A stretch of DNA of 64,000 nt from Paenibacillus paeoniae (GTDB lineage Bacteria > Bacillota > Bacilli > Paenibacillales > Paenibacillaceae). The position numbers and the translations under genes were made by a program. Below the pieces are notes generated by a model. That model ran no database searches. It was not told where the DNA came from and saw only the letters and a list, made by a program, of their open reading frames with translations. Shown here one piece after another: positions 1 through 8,418 of the stretch (positions within the stretch are counted from its first letter, which is position 1; each line of letters starts with the position of its first letter). The DNA is taken from positions 1 through 64,000 of the forward strand of contig NZ_QUBQ01000003.1 of assembly GCF_003388735.1 (NCBI RefSeq), read 5' to 3'.

Positions 1-171
1 GTAGCCAAGTACGGACGGGATAAGCGCTGAAAGCATCTAAGCGTGAAGCCCCCCTCAAGATGAGATTTCCCAGTATGTAAGACCCCTTGAAGACGACGAG
101 GTTGATAGGTTCGGGGTGGAAGCACAGTAATGTGTGGAGCTGACGAATACTAATCGGTCGAGGGCTTATCC
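1..171 (+). rRNA. 23S ribosomal RNA, 3' end (partial)
   Basis: The first 171 bases are the 3' terminal part of a 23S rRNA gene. They contain the conserved stretch around 'cgaatactaatcggtcgagg' that ends bacterial 23S genes. The 5' part lies outside the window. The 3' boundary is estimated from the usual end of the molecule. Confidence 0.95.
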
Positions 172-375
172 TAATCGTTTGTGGTTCATACAAGCCACAG
201 ACAAGCTAAAGTGAAAAAACAGCTACTTTCGTATCCAGTTTTCAGGGCGCAATTCTTTTCTCTGGATGGACAAGTTCCATCTAGATGAACTCAGTTGCAC
301 ATGATATTTGGTGATATCATTGCCTGACCTTGCAAGCGACCCCGAGCGCAGCGAGAGACTATTTCGGGGACATGT
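172..375 (+). other. rrn spacer without a 5S rRNA gene
   Basis: This stretch separates 23S from the first tRNA. No 5S rRNA can be recognised: the conserved core (CCCATCCCGAACACGG-like) is absent. A short piece at 303-313 resembles the first bases of Paenibacillus 5S genes but sits inside an inverted repeat (301-307 with 314-320), so it may be coincidence. A second hairpin, ccccga with tcgggg, lies around 340-369. Confidence 0.6.
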
Positions 376-452
376 GGCGGTGTAGCTCAGCTGGCTAGAG
401 CGTACGGTTCATACCCGTGAGGTCGGGGGTTCGATCCCCTTCGCCGCTACCA
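376..452 (+). tRNA. tRNA-Met (CAT), elongator type
   Basis: This is a complete cloverleaf with an encoded CCA end and anticodon CAT in loop TTCATAC. The acceptor stem is closed by G-U at the first pair, and the sequence closely matches the Bacillus elongator tRNA-Met. The features of initiator tRNA (unpaired first acceptor position, three G-C pairs in the anticodon stem) are absent. Confidence 0.93.
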
Positions 453-455
453 TAT

Positions 456-531
456 GGAGGATTAGCTCAGCTGGGAGAGCATCTGCCTTACAAGCAGAGG
501 GTCGGCGGTTCGATCCCGTCATCCTCCACCA
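456..531 (+). tRNA. tRNA-Val (TAC)
   Basis: A complete cloverleaf with anticodon TAC, GTTCGAT-type T loop and encoded CCA. It lies three bases after tRNA-Met in the same cluster. Confidence 0.95.
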
Positions 532-541
532 TTCAAATCCT

Positions 542-618
542 GGAGCTGTGGTGTAGAGGCCTAACATGCCTGCCTGTCACGCAGGAGACCGCGGGTTCGA
601 ATCCCGTCAGCTCCGCCA
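542..618 (+). tRNA. tRNA-Asp (GTC)
   Basis: A complete cloverleaf with anticodon GTC, acceptor GGAGCTG pairing with CAGCTCC, and encoded CCA. Confidence 0.95.
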
Positions 619-636
619 TTTTTTTCAATAAAGTAA

Positions 637-712
<76 letters not shown>

Positions 713-748
713 CTTTTTTCTGAAGCAATCAGGAAAAAGGTTGTATAT

Positions 749-832
749 GGAGGATTAGCGAAGTGGCCAAACGCGGGAGACTGTAAATCTCTTCCTTCGG
801 GTTCGGTGGTTCAAATCCATCATCCTCCACCA
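749..832 (+). tRNA. tRNA-Tyr (GTA)
   Basis: A class II tRNA with a long variable arm (ttccttcgggttcgg region) and anticodon GTA in loop CTGTAAA. The acceptor GGAGGAT pairs with ATCCTCC and CCA is encoded. Confidence 0.95.
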
Positions 833-844
833 TTTTCTTTATGA

Positions 845-920
845 GAGCCATTAGCTCAGTTGGTAGAGCACCTGACTTTTAATCAGGGTGTCGTAGGTTC
901 GAGTCCTACATGGCTCACCA
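845..920 (+). tRNA. tRNA-Lys (TTT)
   Basis: A complete cloverleaf with anticodon TTT, acceptor GAGCCAT pairing with ATGGCTC, and encoded CCA. It is the last tRNA of the cluster. Confidence 0.95.
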
Positions 921-952
921 GTTTTTTTATAAAACTGAAGATGCAAACAGGC

Positions 953-977
953 AGAGAGTCTTAGCTCTCTTTTTTTG
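953..977 (+). terminator. Intrinsic terminator after the tRNA cluster
   Basis: Arms AGAGAG (953-958) and CTCTCT (965-970) are followed by seven more T. It should end the rRNA/tRNA transcript. Confidence 0.8.
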
Positions 978-983
978 TTTTTT

Positions 984-1013
984 AAAGACTTCCTCGATGA
1001 GGGGGTCTTTTTT
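984..1013 (+). terminator. Second tandem intrinsic terminator
   Basis: AAAGAC (984-989) pairs with GTCTTT (1005-1010) and CCTC with GAGG inside it, followed by a T run. It acts as a back-up to the terminator just upstream. Confidence 0.75.
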
Positions 1014-1138
1014 GTTTTGATCGTGAAAAAATGATTCCGAATGTCTGGCAGACAATCTGGCTAGTCTAAATGCTAACTATAATTTATATGTCCTGATTGA
1101 AAAGGATTCCAAGCTTCGTGTAAAGGAGGAATTGGGCC

Positions 1139-2695
1139 ATGAAGAAGATATTAAAGAAACGAGATATCCGAATTCAATGGATCAACGCATTATGTATCAT
1201 GATGATTGTTGTGTGGTGTATTCCCTTTGAACTAGGACAGGTACACGCAGCGGGAAGCAATCTGTTTGATGGAAAAAGCTATACATTCAGCATGACCGCG
1301 AATACGTCTATACCTGACACTCATGGTATGGAACTGACCGATGGGATCACTGCGGCACTGCTGCTTACGGATACACCCATTCCTGCATGTTATGTGACAA
1401 TGACCATGCCCGGCACGCCAGGCAGTTGGTCTTTCGTGGATGAAAGGAGTGTGCTGGAGACTGAACCGGTGAATACAGGGGTACTTAAATTAAACGGCTC
1501 GTTCCTGCAGCCGGAGTTGGGCGATCATTGGAGCCAAGCGCAATGGGAAAAAGAATTTCAATATATGAAGGACGTCGGCATGGATCATCTGATTCTCCAG
1601 TGGTCGGCCAATACGGAATTTGGAACAGCCGTTTATCCGACGACAGTAGCCGGTTTGACGCAGAGCTCATCACAAGACGTTGTTGCGAAGGCGTTGCAGA
1701 TGGGAGAGAAGTATGACTTCGATATTTATATGGGGCTTCAGCTCAATCATGAATGGTTCTCCAACTATACGAACAATGTCGCATGGCTGGAAGAAGAAGC
1801 GGACATTGCAGGTGATTTAATTGAGGATTTGTGGAATCAATATGGCAGCTATGACTCCTTCAAGGGCTGGTATTTAAGCTTCGAGGTAGATAATTCGAAT
1901 TTGCCTGACATCACGTCATGGCAGCGCATGGCGGAATTCTATAACGATGTTACGACTGTAGCCCATACGGTATCGCCAGGGCTTCCGATTATGATCTCGC
2001 CGTTTTACAATGTATCCGGCGGGCTTATGCCTTCTGGCTGGGAGACAATGTGGAGCTATATCTTAAGTCATACGGATATTGACATCATTGCTCTGCAGGA
2101 CGGAATCGGCGCTGGCCATGCGGCTACATCTGATCTGGACAGTTGGTTCGCCGCGACGAAAAGGGCTATTGCGTCTTCAAGTCCGAGTACGGCTCTATGG
2201 GCCGACACGGAGACGTTCAATATAGACTTCAGACCAATGGACATGAGGATTATGCTGGACAATATGCTGGTCGTGGAACCGTATGTAAGCCACTATACGA
2301 GCTTCAGCTTCAACCATTATATGAGTCCTCAGACTGTAAATCCGCTGTATTATAAGACTTACGCTGACTATCTCGCGACGGGTATGATGGATACGGCAGC
2401 CCCGAGAATTCCTACGAGACTAACAGCGAACGTAATCGACTCCATGACCATTCATTTGAACTGGGGTTCATCTACGGATAATACAGGCGTAGTGGGTTAT
2501 CAGATTTATCGCAATGGCGAGCATGTTCATTCCAGTTATGCAACTGCAGCGAGCTTTGTTGATAAACAGTTAACACCGGGCACTTCTTATACCTATGCCG
2601 TCAGAGCATTCGATGCCGCAGGCAATCTGTCGCCGCTGACTGCGGCCGTATCCGCCGCAACCCCGACGCGAATGATCTATCCGAACCTTTGGTAG
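1139..2695 (+). CDS. Exported DUF4434-type glycosidase-like protein with fibronectin III domain, interrupted by TAG
   Basis: The product is a 518-residue exported protein. Residues 1-38 form a signal peptide (basic start, hydrophobic core, cleavage near VHAA). Residues 40-105 look like a shortened discoidin-like carbohydrate-binding module ending in 'SWSFVDE'. Residues about 120-400 resemble the DUF4434 TIM-barrel family, thought to act on glycans. Residues about 420-510 form a fibronectin type III domain (LNWGSSTDN, GYQIYRNG). The start is ATG with AAAGGAGG upstream. The frame ends at TAG (2693-2695), but coding continues in the same frame to 2929, so the gene appears disrupted. The enzymatic role is inferred from family resemblance only. 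Confidence 0.75.
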   Translation: MKKILKKRDIRIQWINALCIMMIVVWCIPFELGQVHAAGSNLFDGKSYTFSMTANTSIPDTHGMELTDGITAALLLTDTPIPACYVTMTMPGTPGSWSFVDERSVLETEPVNTGVLKLNGSFLQPELGDHWSQAQWEKEFQYMKDVGMDHLILQWSANTEFGTAVYPTTVAGLTQSSSQDVVAKALQMGEKYDFDIYMGLQLNHEWFSNYTNNVAWLEEEADIAGDLIEDLWNQYGSYDSFKGWYLSFEVDNSNLPDITSWQRMAEFYNDVTTVAHTVSPGLPIMISPFYNVSGGLMPSGWETMWSYILSHTDIDIIALQDGIGAGHAATSDLDSWFAATKRAIASSSPSTALWADTETFNIDFRPMDMRIMLDNMLVVEPYVSHYTSFSFNHYMSPQTVNPLYYKTYADYLATGMMDTAAPRIPTRLTANVIDSMTIHLNWGSSTDNTGVVGYQIYRNGEHVHSSYATAASFVDKQLTPGTSYTYAVRAFDAAGNLSPLTAAVSAATPTRMIYPNLW

Positions 2696-2929
2696 GTAAC
2701 GTCGTTCTATGTCTGGTTGCCGAAGGAAGTGCGACTCTCTGCATCCTCAGCCAATGTCAACTTTACGAATGTTGGAACAATCGAGAAGCCTGCGAATAAC
2801 AGCTCCGATCAGACGGGAAAATATCGTATGAACGAATTGTCAGACGTGACAGGCCTTTATGTCAAGGTCGAAGTCATGCCAGCCAGCAGTGCATGGACGT
2901 TCATTGATGAAATCCAAGTTCATAATTAA
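2696..2929 (+). pseudogene. In-frame continuation of the preceding gene (end of a discoidin-like module)
   Basis: Seventy-seven sense codons follow the TAG at 2693 in the same reading frame and end at TAA 2927-2929. The translation contains 'WLPKEVRLSASSANVNFTNV' and ends 'SSAWTFIDEIQV', matching the end of the N-terminal module ('GSWSFVDERSV'). It has no ribosome binding site of its own. It is most simply the severed C-terminal carbohydrate-binding module; readthrough of TAG is a less likely alternative. Confidence 0.7.
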
Positions 2930-2954
2930 ACGGGTGTACGAGGTCAAAAAAAAG

Positions 2955-2999
2955 AAGCTGCATAAGAGTCGCTATGACTCGTTATGCAGCTTTTTCTTT
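2955..2999. terminator. Bidirectional terminator between convergent genes
   Basis: AAGCTGCATAA-GAGTC pairs with GACTC-GTTATGCAGCTT around a five-base loop. A run of A lies on the left and a run of T on the right, so it can end transcription from both the DUF4434 gene and the convergent ssuE gene. Confidence 0.85.
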
Positions 3000-3001
3000 C
3001 A

Positions 3002-3565
3002 TTACTGTGCAACGCGGCTGCGCAGAACGAGCTCCTCAACCAACTCTTGCACGGAAGCTTGAAGCCGCTCAGCAAGATCCTCAATCACCTCGAACTTCGT
3101 TTCGTTGCTTCCGTCTTGGATGCGGTTCACTTGATTATCCGTCGCATAGACGCCTCGGATGAAGTGACGCGCTCCCATGGATGCAAGCACTGGCTTGAGG
3201 GAATAATCGATAGACAACAGATGAGCGAGCGTACCACCAATGAAGAGAGGCAATACAAGCTTGCCCTCCAGCCCTTTTTGCGGCAGTAAATCAATATAAG
3301 ATTTCAAGACGCCGGTAAAGGAAGCCTTGTAGACCGGACTGGCGATAATAACAGCTGCTGCATCCTCAACGAGCTTATTCGCTTCCACAATGGCCGGACT
3401 GCCAAAGCGGGAATGGACCAGATCCTCCGCAGGTAAAGTGACAACCGTAATGGTCTTGGAGGGGTAGCCTTGAAGGTCCAGTTCTCTTCGTACGAAATCA
3501 ATAATGCCGTTCAGCCGCGAAGTTGCGTTCGGACTTCCCGAGATGATGACAATAGAGTTGGACAT
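3002..3565 (-). CDS. ssuE: NADPH-dependent FMN reductase, SsuE type
   Basis: A 187-residue flavodoxin-fold reductase that would supply reduced FMN to alkanesulfonate or related two-component monooxygenases. The N-terminal FMN phosphate loop reads 'GSPNATSRL'. The segments 'ASPVYKASFTG', 'GGTLAHLLSIDYSLKPVL' and 'GVYATDNQV' are characteristic of SsuE. The start chosen is the ATG at 3565, preceded by AAGGAGA; a longer frame reaching 3661 lacks family similarity. No sulfonate transporter or monooxygenase gene is adjacent, so its partner is unknown. Confidence 0.85.
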   Translation of the reverse strand: MSNSIVIISGSPNATSRLNGIIDFVRRELDLQGYPSKTITVVTLPAEDLVHSRFGSPAIVEANKLVEDAAAVIIASPVYKASFTGVLKSYIDLLPQKGLEGKLVLPLFIGGTLAHLLSIDYSLKPVLASMGARHFIRGVYATDNQVNRIQDGSNETKFEVIEDLAERLQASVQELVEELVLRSRVAQ

Positions 3566-3762
3566 AAAACATGCATCTCCTTTATAGTAAGCACGTATAT
3601 ACGTATGAGTACGTGATATAGTCGTCTTATCCGATAAGATTTCTCTGCTAGAGAATACCATGAAAGCCTTATTCGGTCAAACGGCAGACAAAGCTGTATT
3701 AGGCAGAACGATATGATACAATGACGAAAAAGAGCGCTTATTTTTCATGGGAGTGGAATCGA

Positions 3763-4902
3763 ATGAGCACATATGAATGGTTGAAGCCTCTAGAGAAAAT
3801 TATGAACAGACCGTTAACGGTAATGACCATCAAAGTGCCGGAATGGAAAGAGATTGCCGATCGGGCGGAAACGGTCTCGGTAGAATCCCCGGATGAAGCC
3901 GTGTCGGTAGGAGCTTGGATTGAACACGACAGAAAGCTCTGGATGGTAGCTGAATCGAATGAGAAGCAATTGGCCGTCCTGGAAATGGAAGCGCTTGACC
4001 TGGATTTGAAGGACAAGGAATTGATGGGCTGGTCCTTACGTCATGCTGCCAATGGATTGAAGTCGGGATCCGAACAAGGCGCTTCGGAGTCGGAGAAGCT
4101 GGCCTTCAAGCTGGGTGAATGGCTTCAGAAGCAGCTCGAAGCAGAGGAGCCTGTCTATTCGCTTCCTGATCTTATGACAGTGGGTAGTCGTTTGTACCAT
4201 GATATGATCCCGTTTTTGCTAGTAGCCGAGCAGTCTAGTGTCAAACAAGACGTCTATCCGGAGCTAGAGAAGCTGCTTCGCTCTTTCCTGTCCGACGATA
4301 TCTTGCTCATTCCGCTCAAGAGCCGAGAGTGGCTGATATGGGGGCCATTGTCTCTTCTGAAGGATGAGGATGCAGAGATGCTTGAGCATGCGGAGGAAGA
4401 AACGATGGAAGACAGTCTTGCTTCGATCGCCATCGGTCTGCATGAGATGCTGGCAAGCGAATGGCTGGGCGAGTGCCATCTGGCCGTAACGCATCCCATA
4501 TCTCCGGCAAAAGGAATGGTTGAAGCGGCAATTATGCTGCGTGAGACGATTCATCTGGGCCGCAAGTTTCACATCGGGACTAATATTCATTTGCCATGGA
4601 TGCTGCAATTGGAGCGGCTCCTTAATGCGATCCCGGAGTCGAACCGTTCCAAGTATTTGGAGCAATCGTTGAAGCGGGCGGATTTGTTCGTAGAAGCGGA
4701 GATGCTCAGTACGCTGGAAACCTTCTTCTCCCTGGACTGCAACGTAAGCGAGACGGCGAAGAAGCTGTACATTCACCGCAATACGCTGTTATACCGGCTG
4801 GACAAGCTGAAGCAGGAGACAGGTCTTGATGTTAGACAGTTCCGTGATGCCGTTTTGGTAAAGATTATATTGCTATTGTACAAAGTTACGAAAAGAAATT
4901 AA
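3763..4902 (+). CDS. PucR/CdaR-type transcriptional regulator
   Basis: A 379-residue regulator whose C-terminal HTH (about residues 315-375, with 'LDCNVSETAKKLYIHRNTLL' and 'YRLDKLKQETG') is the typical PucR-family HTH_30 domain. The N-terminal 300 residues have no motif I recognise. Family members control purine or sugar-diacid catabolism. Start: an upstream ATG at 3721 has no ribosome site, whereas the ATG at 3763 follows GGGAGTGG at good distance. The gene sits 89 bases before msmX, so regulation of msmX or of sugar uptake is possible but unproven. Confidence 0.75.
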   Translation: MSTYEWLKPLEKIMNRPLTVMTIKVPEWKEIADRAETVSVESPDEAVSVGAWIEHDRKLWMVAESNEKQLAVLEMEALDLDLKDKELMGWSLRHAANGLKSGSEQGASESEKLAFKLGEWLQKQLEAEEPVYSLPDLMTVGSRLYHDMIPFLLVAEQSSVKQDVYPELEKLLRSFLSDDILLIPLKSREWLIWGPLSLLKDEDAEMLEHAEEETMEDSLASIAIGLHEMLASEWLGECHLAVTHPISPAKGMVEAAIMLRETIHLGRKFHIGTNIHLPWMLQLERLLNAIPESNRSKYLEQSLKRADLFVEAEMLSTLETFFSLDCNVSETAKKLYIHRNTLLYRLDKLKQETGLDVRQFRDAVLVKIILLLYKVTKRN

Positions 4903-4991
4903 ATTTTTTGTAAGGTATGTGCATAGTCATCCGCCTCCCTGTGGGATAAGATAGATGCATATCGAAATTCTTTTTTAGGGGGAAATTGATC

Positions 4992-6113
4992 ATGGCAGGC
5001 GTACGCTTAGAAGGCATTTACAAAAAATATCCGGGTTCGGACAAAGCATCTGTAACCGATGTAAACCTAGACATCCAGGACAAAGAATTCCTCGTATTGG
5101 TCGGACCATCCGGTTGCGGTAAATCGACGACTCTTCGTATGATCGCGGGTCTTGAAGAAATCTCGGAAGGTAAATTGTTCATCGGCGACCGTCTTGTGAA
5201 CGACGTTGCTCCTAAAGATCGCGATATCGCGATGGTATTCCAATCCTATGCCTTGTATCCGCACATGAACGTGTACCAAAACATGGCATTCGGTCTTAAA
5301 CTTCGTAAATTCAAAAAAGCAGACATCGACAAACGTGTTCGTGAAGCTGCTAAAATTCTTGATATCGAGCATTTGCTTGACCGTAAACCAAAAGCACTTT
5401 CCGGTGGTCAGCGTCAGCGCGTAGCCTTGGGCCGTGCGATCGTTCGTGAGCCTCAAGTATTCTTGATGGACGAACCGCTTTCCAACCTTGATGCTAAGCT
5501 TCGTGGCCAAATGCGCGCGGAAATCAGCAAACTGACAAAGCGTCTGGAAACAACGACAATCTACGTAACGCATGACCAGATCGAAGCCATGACAATGGGT
5601 GATCGTATCGTCGTTATGAAAGACGGCTTCATTCAACAAACAGATTCTCCGGAGCAACTGTACAACAATCCGAAGAACATTTTTGTTGCTGGTTTCATCG
5701 GCGCTCCATCCATGAACTTCATTACGGGCACTATTTCTGAGCAAGGCGGCGCAGTTCGCTTCAAAGCTCCAGGTGTTGACGTTTCCGTACCAGAAGGCAA
5801 AGCGGCTACGCTTCGCTCCAAGGGCTACATCGGCAAAGAATTGATCATGGGCGTACGTCCTGAGGACATTCATGAAGAGCCTGTATTCCTGGAAGCATCC
5901 CCTAACTCGATCGTGAACGCGAACGTTGAGGTTGCTGAGAATCTTGGTCACGAAATGTATCTGTACCTGAACGGTATTGGTTCCGACACAGTTATCGCAC
6001 GCGTAGACGGCCGATCCGGAATTCGTGATGGCGCAAGCGTGAAACTGGCTCTTGATATGAACAAGGTTCACCTGTTCGACAAAGAGACTGAACTGAACAT
6101 TTTTGATAACTAA
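4992..6113 (+). CDS. msmX: Shared ABC importer ATPase, MsmX/UgpC type
   Basis: A 373-residue ATPase of carbohydrate ABC importers. It has Walker A GPSGCGKST (38-46), signature LSGGQ (136-140), Walker B VFLMDE (156-161), and a C-terminal TOBE/MalK-like regulatory domain from about residue 240. In Bacillus, MsmX serves several sugar importers that have no ATPase of their own. Both importers in this window (31442-34569 and 57993-61221) lack one, so this gene is a natural partner. The ATG at 4992 follows AGGGGG; a TTG at 4986 is too close to it. Confidence 0.93.
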   Translation: MAGVRLEGIYKKYPGSDKASVTDVNLDIQDKEFLVLVGPSGCGKSTTLRMIAGLEEISEGKLFIGDRLVNDVAPKDRDIAMVFQSYALYPHMNVYQNMAFGLKLRKFKKADIDKRVREAAKILDIEHLLDRKPKALSGGQRQRVALGRAIVREPQVFLMDEPLSNLDAKLRGQMRAEISKLTKRLETTTIYVTHDQIEAMTMGDRIVVMKDGFIQQTDSPEQLYNNPKNIFVAGFIGAPSMNFITGTISEQGGAVRFKAPGVDVSVPEGKAATLRSKGYIGKELIMGVRPEDIHEEPVFLEASPNSIVNANVEVAENLGHEMYLYLNGIGSDTVIARVDGRSGIRDGASVKLALDMNKVHLFDKETELNIFDN

Positions 6114-6130
6114 TAGCCTAATATACCAAG

Positions 6131-6162
6131 GAGTCTCCGGTTCATTCCGGAGGCTCTTTTTT
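6131..6162 (+). terminator. Intrinsic terminator after msmX
   Basis: GAGTCTCCGG (6131-6140) pairs with CCGGAGGCTC (6147-6156) with one G-U pair, followed by a T run. Confidence 0.9.
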
Positions 6163-6251
6163 ATTTTTTTTCGATAAAGCAAAACCGTTTGCGGAGTTGA
6201 ACGGTCTAATACATACGACAAGATGGAAATCGGCAGGAGTGGAGGGAAGAA

Positions 6252-6812
6252 ATGGGGAGTGAAGGACGCAATGGCGCGGACCTGCGTAAGGATGATGTCG
6301 CGTTATTGGAGCGAATACAGAAGGAAAAGAACAAGATGTATGGCATCGCTTATGCGTATATGCGCAATGAGACGGATGCGCTTGAAGCGGTGCAGGAGAC
6401 AGTATGCCGCGTCTGGGTGAAACGGCGCAGCTTGCGGAATGAGCAATATTTTGCAACGTGGATGATACGAATATTGATCAATGTCTGTATGAATGAACGG
6501 AAAAAAAGGGATCGGGAGCGGCCATCACCTGCGGAGAGATTGGAGAGGACAACGGATACCGATCGACTGATTGAGTCAATCGGAATGGCGGAGCAGATTG
6601 CCAAGCTTCCTTCGCAGTACCGGATGATTGTTGTGCTGAAGTATTACAGAGATATGACCATTACAGAGATAGCAGATTTGCTTGAGAAGCCGGATGGCAC
6701 CATCCGGACATGGCTGCACAAGGCATTGAAGCAATTGCGGCAGGATATGGAACAGGGGAAGGAGGGGAGAGCGCATGAGCGAGTCGTGGAAGAAGGATGG
6801 GGAAGAGGTTAA
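6252..6812 (+). CDS. ECF RNA polymerase sigma factor
   Basis: A 186-residue sigma-70 family protein of the extracytoplasmic function group. Region 2 covers about residues 25-90 ('RNETDALEAVQETVCRVWVK') and region 4 covers about 115-170 ('LPSQYRMIVVLKYYRDMTIT', 'LEKPDGTIRTWLHKALKQLR'). The ATG follows GGAGGGAAG. It overlaps the next gene by 38 bases; that gene encodes a membrane protein fitting an anti-sigma factor, so the two are probably translationally coupled and form one regulatory pair. The signal and regulon cannot be read from the sequence. Confidence 0.9.
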   Translation: MGSEGRNGADLRKDDVALLERIQKEKNKMYGIAYAYMRNETDALEAVQETVCRVWVKRRSLRNEQYFATWMIRILINVCMNERKKRDRERPSPAERLERTTDTDRLIESIGMAEQIAKLPSQYRMIVVLKYYRDMTITEIADLLEKPDGTIRTWLHKALKQLRQDMEQGKEGRAHERVVEEGWGRG

Positions 6813-8289
6813 GGGCGAAGAGTCACTTGCTTCGATGAAGGAGGCTGAGGTCCACGGACACAGCTTGCAGGAATCGTTGGAGAGAAACGATGAGCTGGCA
6901 TTTGAACCAGAGTTTGTCGAGCTGCTGGACAGTCTTAGGAGTGATCGCCAACGAGTAGAGGGGAAGATGGCGCTGAATAGCGAATCTGACCTAGACTCTC
7001 GGTTGGATCTTGCTTTAAGTAATGGTTACACAAGCGGACGCAGACGAAGTGTCTCCGCTCGGAGGAAGAGAATCAGTCTGCGAACGGGTATCGCGGCAAT
7101 CAGTCTGATGCTTCTGCTAACGGCCTTCGTGCGAATCTCTCCGACTTTCGCAGCGATCGTGAAGGACATTCCCGGATTTGGTCGCTTTGTGGAATTGGTA
7201 TCCTACGACAGCTCTTTAAAGACCGCTTTAGACCATGAGTATTTTCAGCTCGTGAATCAATCGGATGAGAAAAATGGTTATAAATTTACCGTTAATGGTG
7301 TGCTTGCCGATTCGGAACGGATTGTTCTCCTGTACACGGCGGAAGGTCCGGGAATAACGGAAGAGGATACAACCTTTCTGGCTTATAAGCTGAAAGACCA
7401 AAACGGAGCGGATCTTCAAGCGATGTCCTCAAGCGCTCATTTTTTCCGTGATGCGACCCAAAGAGAAGGAGTTCTGCAAGATTATCTCGACATTCGATTT
7501 GCACCCGGAGAGACCATACCTCAGGAGCTGGGTGTTATGATGCAACTAGGGGACGAATGGCTGGAAGTAAAGGTTCCAATCGATCATGAGAAATTTGCTG
7601 AGCTGGAAGAAACGCAGGAGTTGAACGAAACGATTGAGGTAGCGGGTCAGAGGATTACGATCACGAAGGTCAGAATTACACCGCTTCAGGTCACTGTAGA
7701 CTTCAAGGAAGATCCGCTCAACACGAAGGAACTCATTGACCTAATAGATGTAAGACTGATAGATGATAAGGGAAGAAGCTATACTTCATCGACCGGCATG
7801 GGAAGCTTGGAGAATTCAATGAGAAAGTATTACCAGCTTAACAGTTTCCAGAAGATCAAGTCCTTGACGCTTGTGGCAACAGGAGTTTTTATGAATGATC
7901 GCAATATGAAGGTTGTGATCGATACGGAGAAGAAGCAACTGATCAGCGCGCCTGACGAGAGGCTCTCTCTGGGAGAGGTTATACAATGGGAGGATGGAGT
8001 CGATCTCAAATTTGAGTTGCTGCTGGATGCTCCGGCTCCCGGAGCCAGTTATGGCGGATTTATGTTATTCGAATATGGAGGTTTGTTCCGCGATGCTTCA
8101 GGGAATAGCTATCAAATTAACTATGGGGATACTCATGGGCAAAATTATGTAGCCATTCGAGTCAGTGAAGAGCACACGGGTTTTTATTACTTCCATATTC
8201 CTAACGAAGACTATGTTCAGCCGCTGACATTAGATGTGAAGCAATATTATGGTTATGCTCTTCAAGATATATCCGTCCGAATTAAATAA
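6775..8289 (+). CDS. Membrane anti-sigma-like protein, DUF4179 family
   Basis: A 504-residue protein with a cytoplasmic N-terminal region (1-100), a single membrane segment (about 105-125, 'TGIAAISLMLLLTAFV') and a large extracellular part. The segment after the membrane helix ('VKDIPGFGRFVELV...') matches the DUF4179 family usually encoded beside ECF sigma factors. The rest has no catalytic motif I recognise. Its position, overlapping the sigma gene, argues that it holds the sigma factor inactive until an envelope signal arrives. The length is large for an anti-sigma factor, suggesting a ligand-sensing outer domain. Confidence 0.8.
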   Translation: MSESWKKDGEEVKGEESLASMKEAEVHGHSLQESLERNDELAFEPEFVELLDSLRSDRQRVEGKMALNSESDLDSRLDLALSNGYTSGRRRSVSARRKRISLRTGIAAISLMLLLTAFVRISPTFAAIVKDIPGFGRFVELVSYDSSLKTALDHEYFQLVNQSDEKNGYKFTVNGVLADSERIVLLYTAEGPGITEEDTTFLAYKLKDQNGADLQAMSSSAHFFRDATQREGVLQDYLDIRFAPGETIPQELGVMMQLGDEWLEVKVPIDHEKFAELEETQELNETIEVAGQRITITKVRITPLQVTVDFKEDPLNTKELIDLIDVRLIDDKGRSYTSSTGMGSLENSMRKYYQLNSFQKIKSLTLVATGVFMNDRNMKVVIDTEKKQLISAPDERLSLGEVIQWEDGVDLKFELLLDAPAPGASYGGFMLFEYGGLFRDASGNSYQINYGDTHGQNYVAIRVSEEHTGFYYFHIPNEDYVQPLTLDVKQYYGYALQDISVRIK

Positions 8290-8293
8290 AGGA

Positions 8294-8335
8294 AAGGCGC
8301 CAAGCAGCGGGAAACGTTGCGTTCGGCGTCTTTTT
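8294..8335 (+). terminator. Terminator after the sigma/anti-sigma operon
   Basis: AAGGCGCC (8294-8301) pairs with GGCGTCTT (8325-8332), and GCAGCG with CGTTGC inside, then TTTTT. Confidence 0.8.
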
Positions 8336-8418
8336 GCATTACGATGAAGACATTGGAAATATTCATGTACATACGGACAGATCATAGCTTGTACGCGCAG
8401 ATGAAGGGGGTCCATACC

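Noticed and set aside
303..313. Remnant of a 5S rRNA start (ATATTTGGTGA)
   Set aside because: Only about ten bases fit and they are part of a local inverted repeat, too little to call a gene remnant.
376..452. Initiator tRNA-Met
   Set aside because: The first acceptor position is paired and the three G-C pairs of initiator anticodon stems are absent; it matches the elongator type.
5067..6221. 384-residue frame on the minus strand
   Set aside because: It is antisense to msmX, lacks a ribosome site, and its translation resembles no protein; a shadow of the biased codons of msmX.
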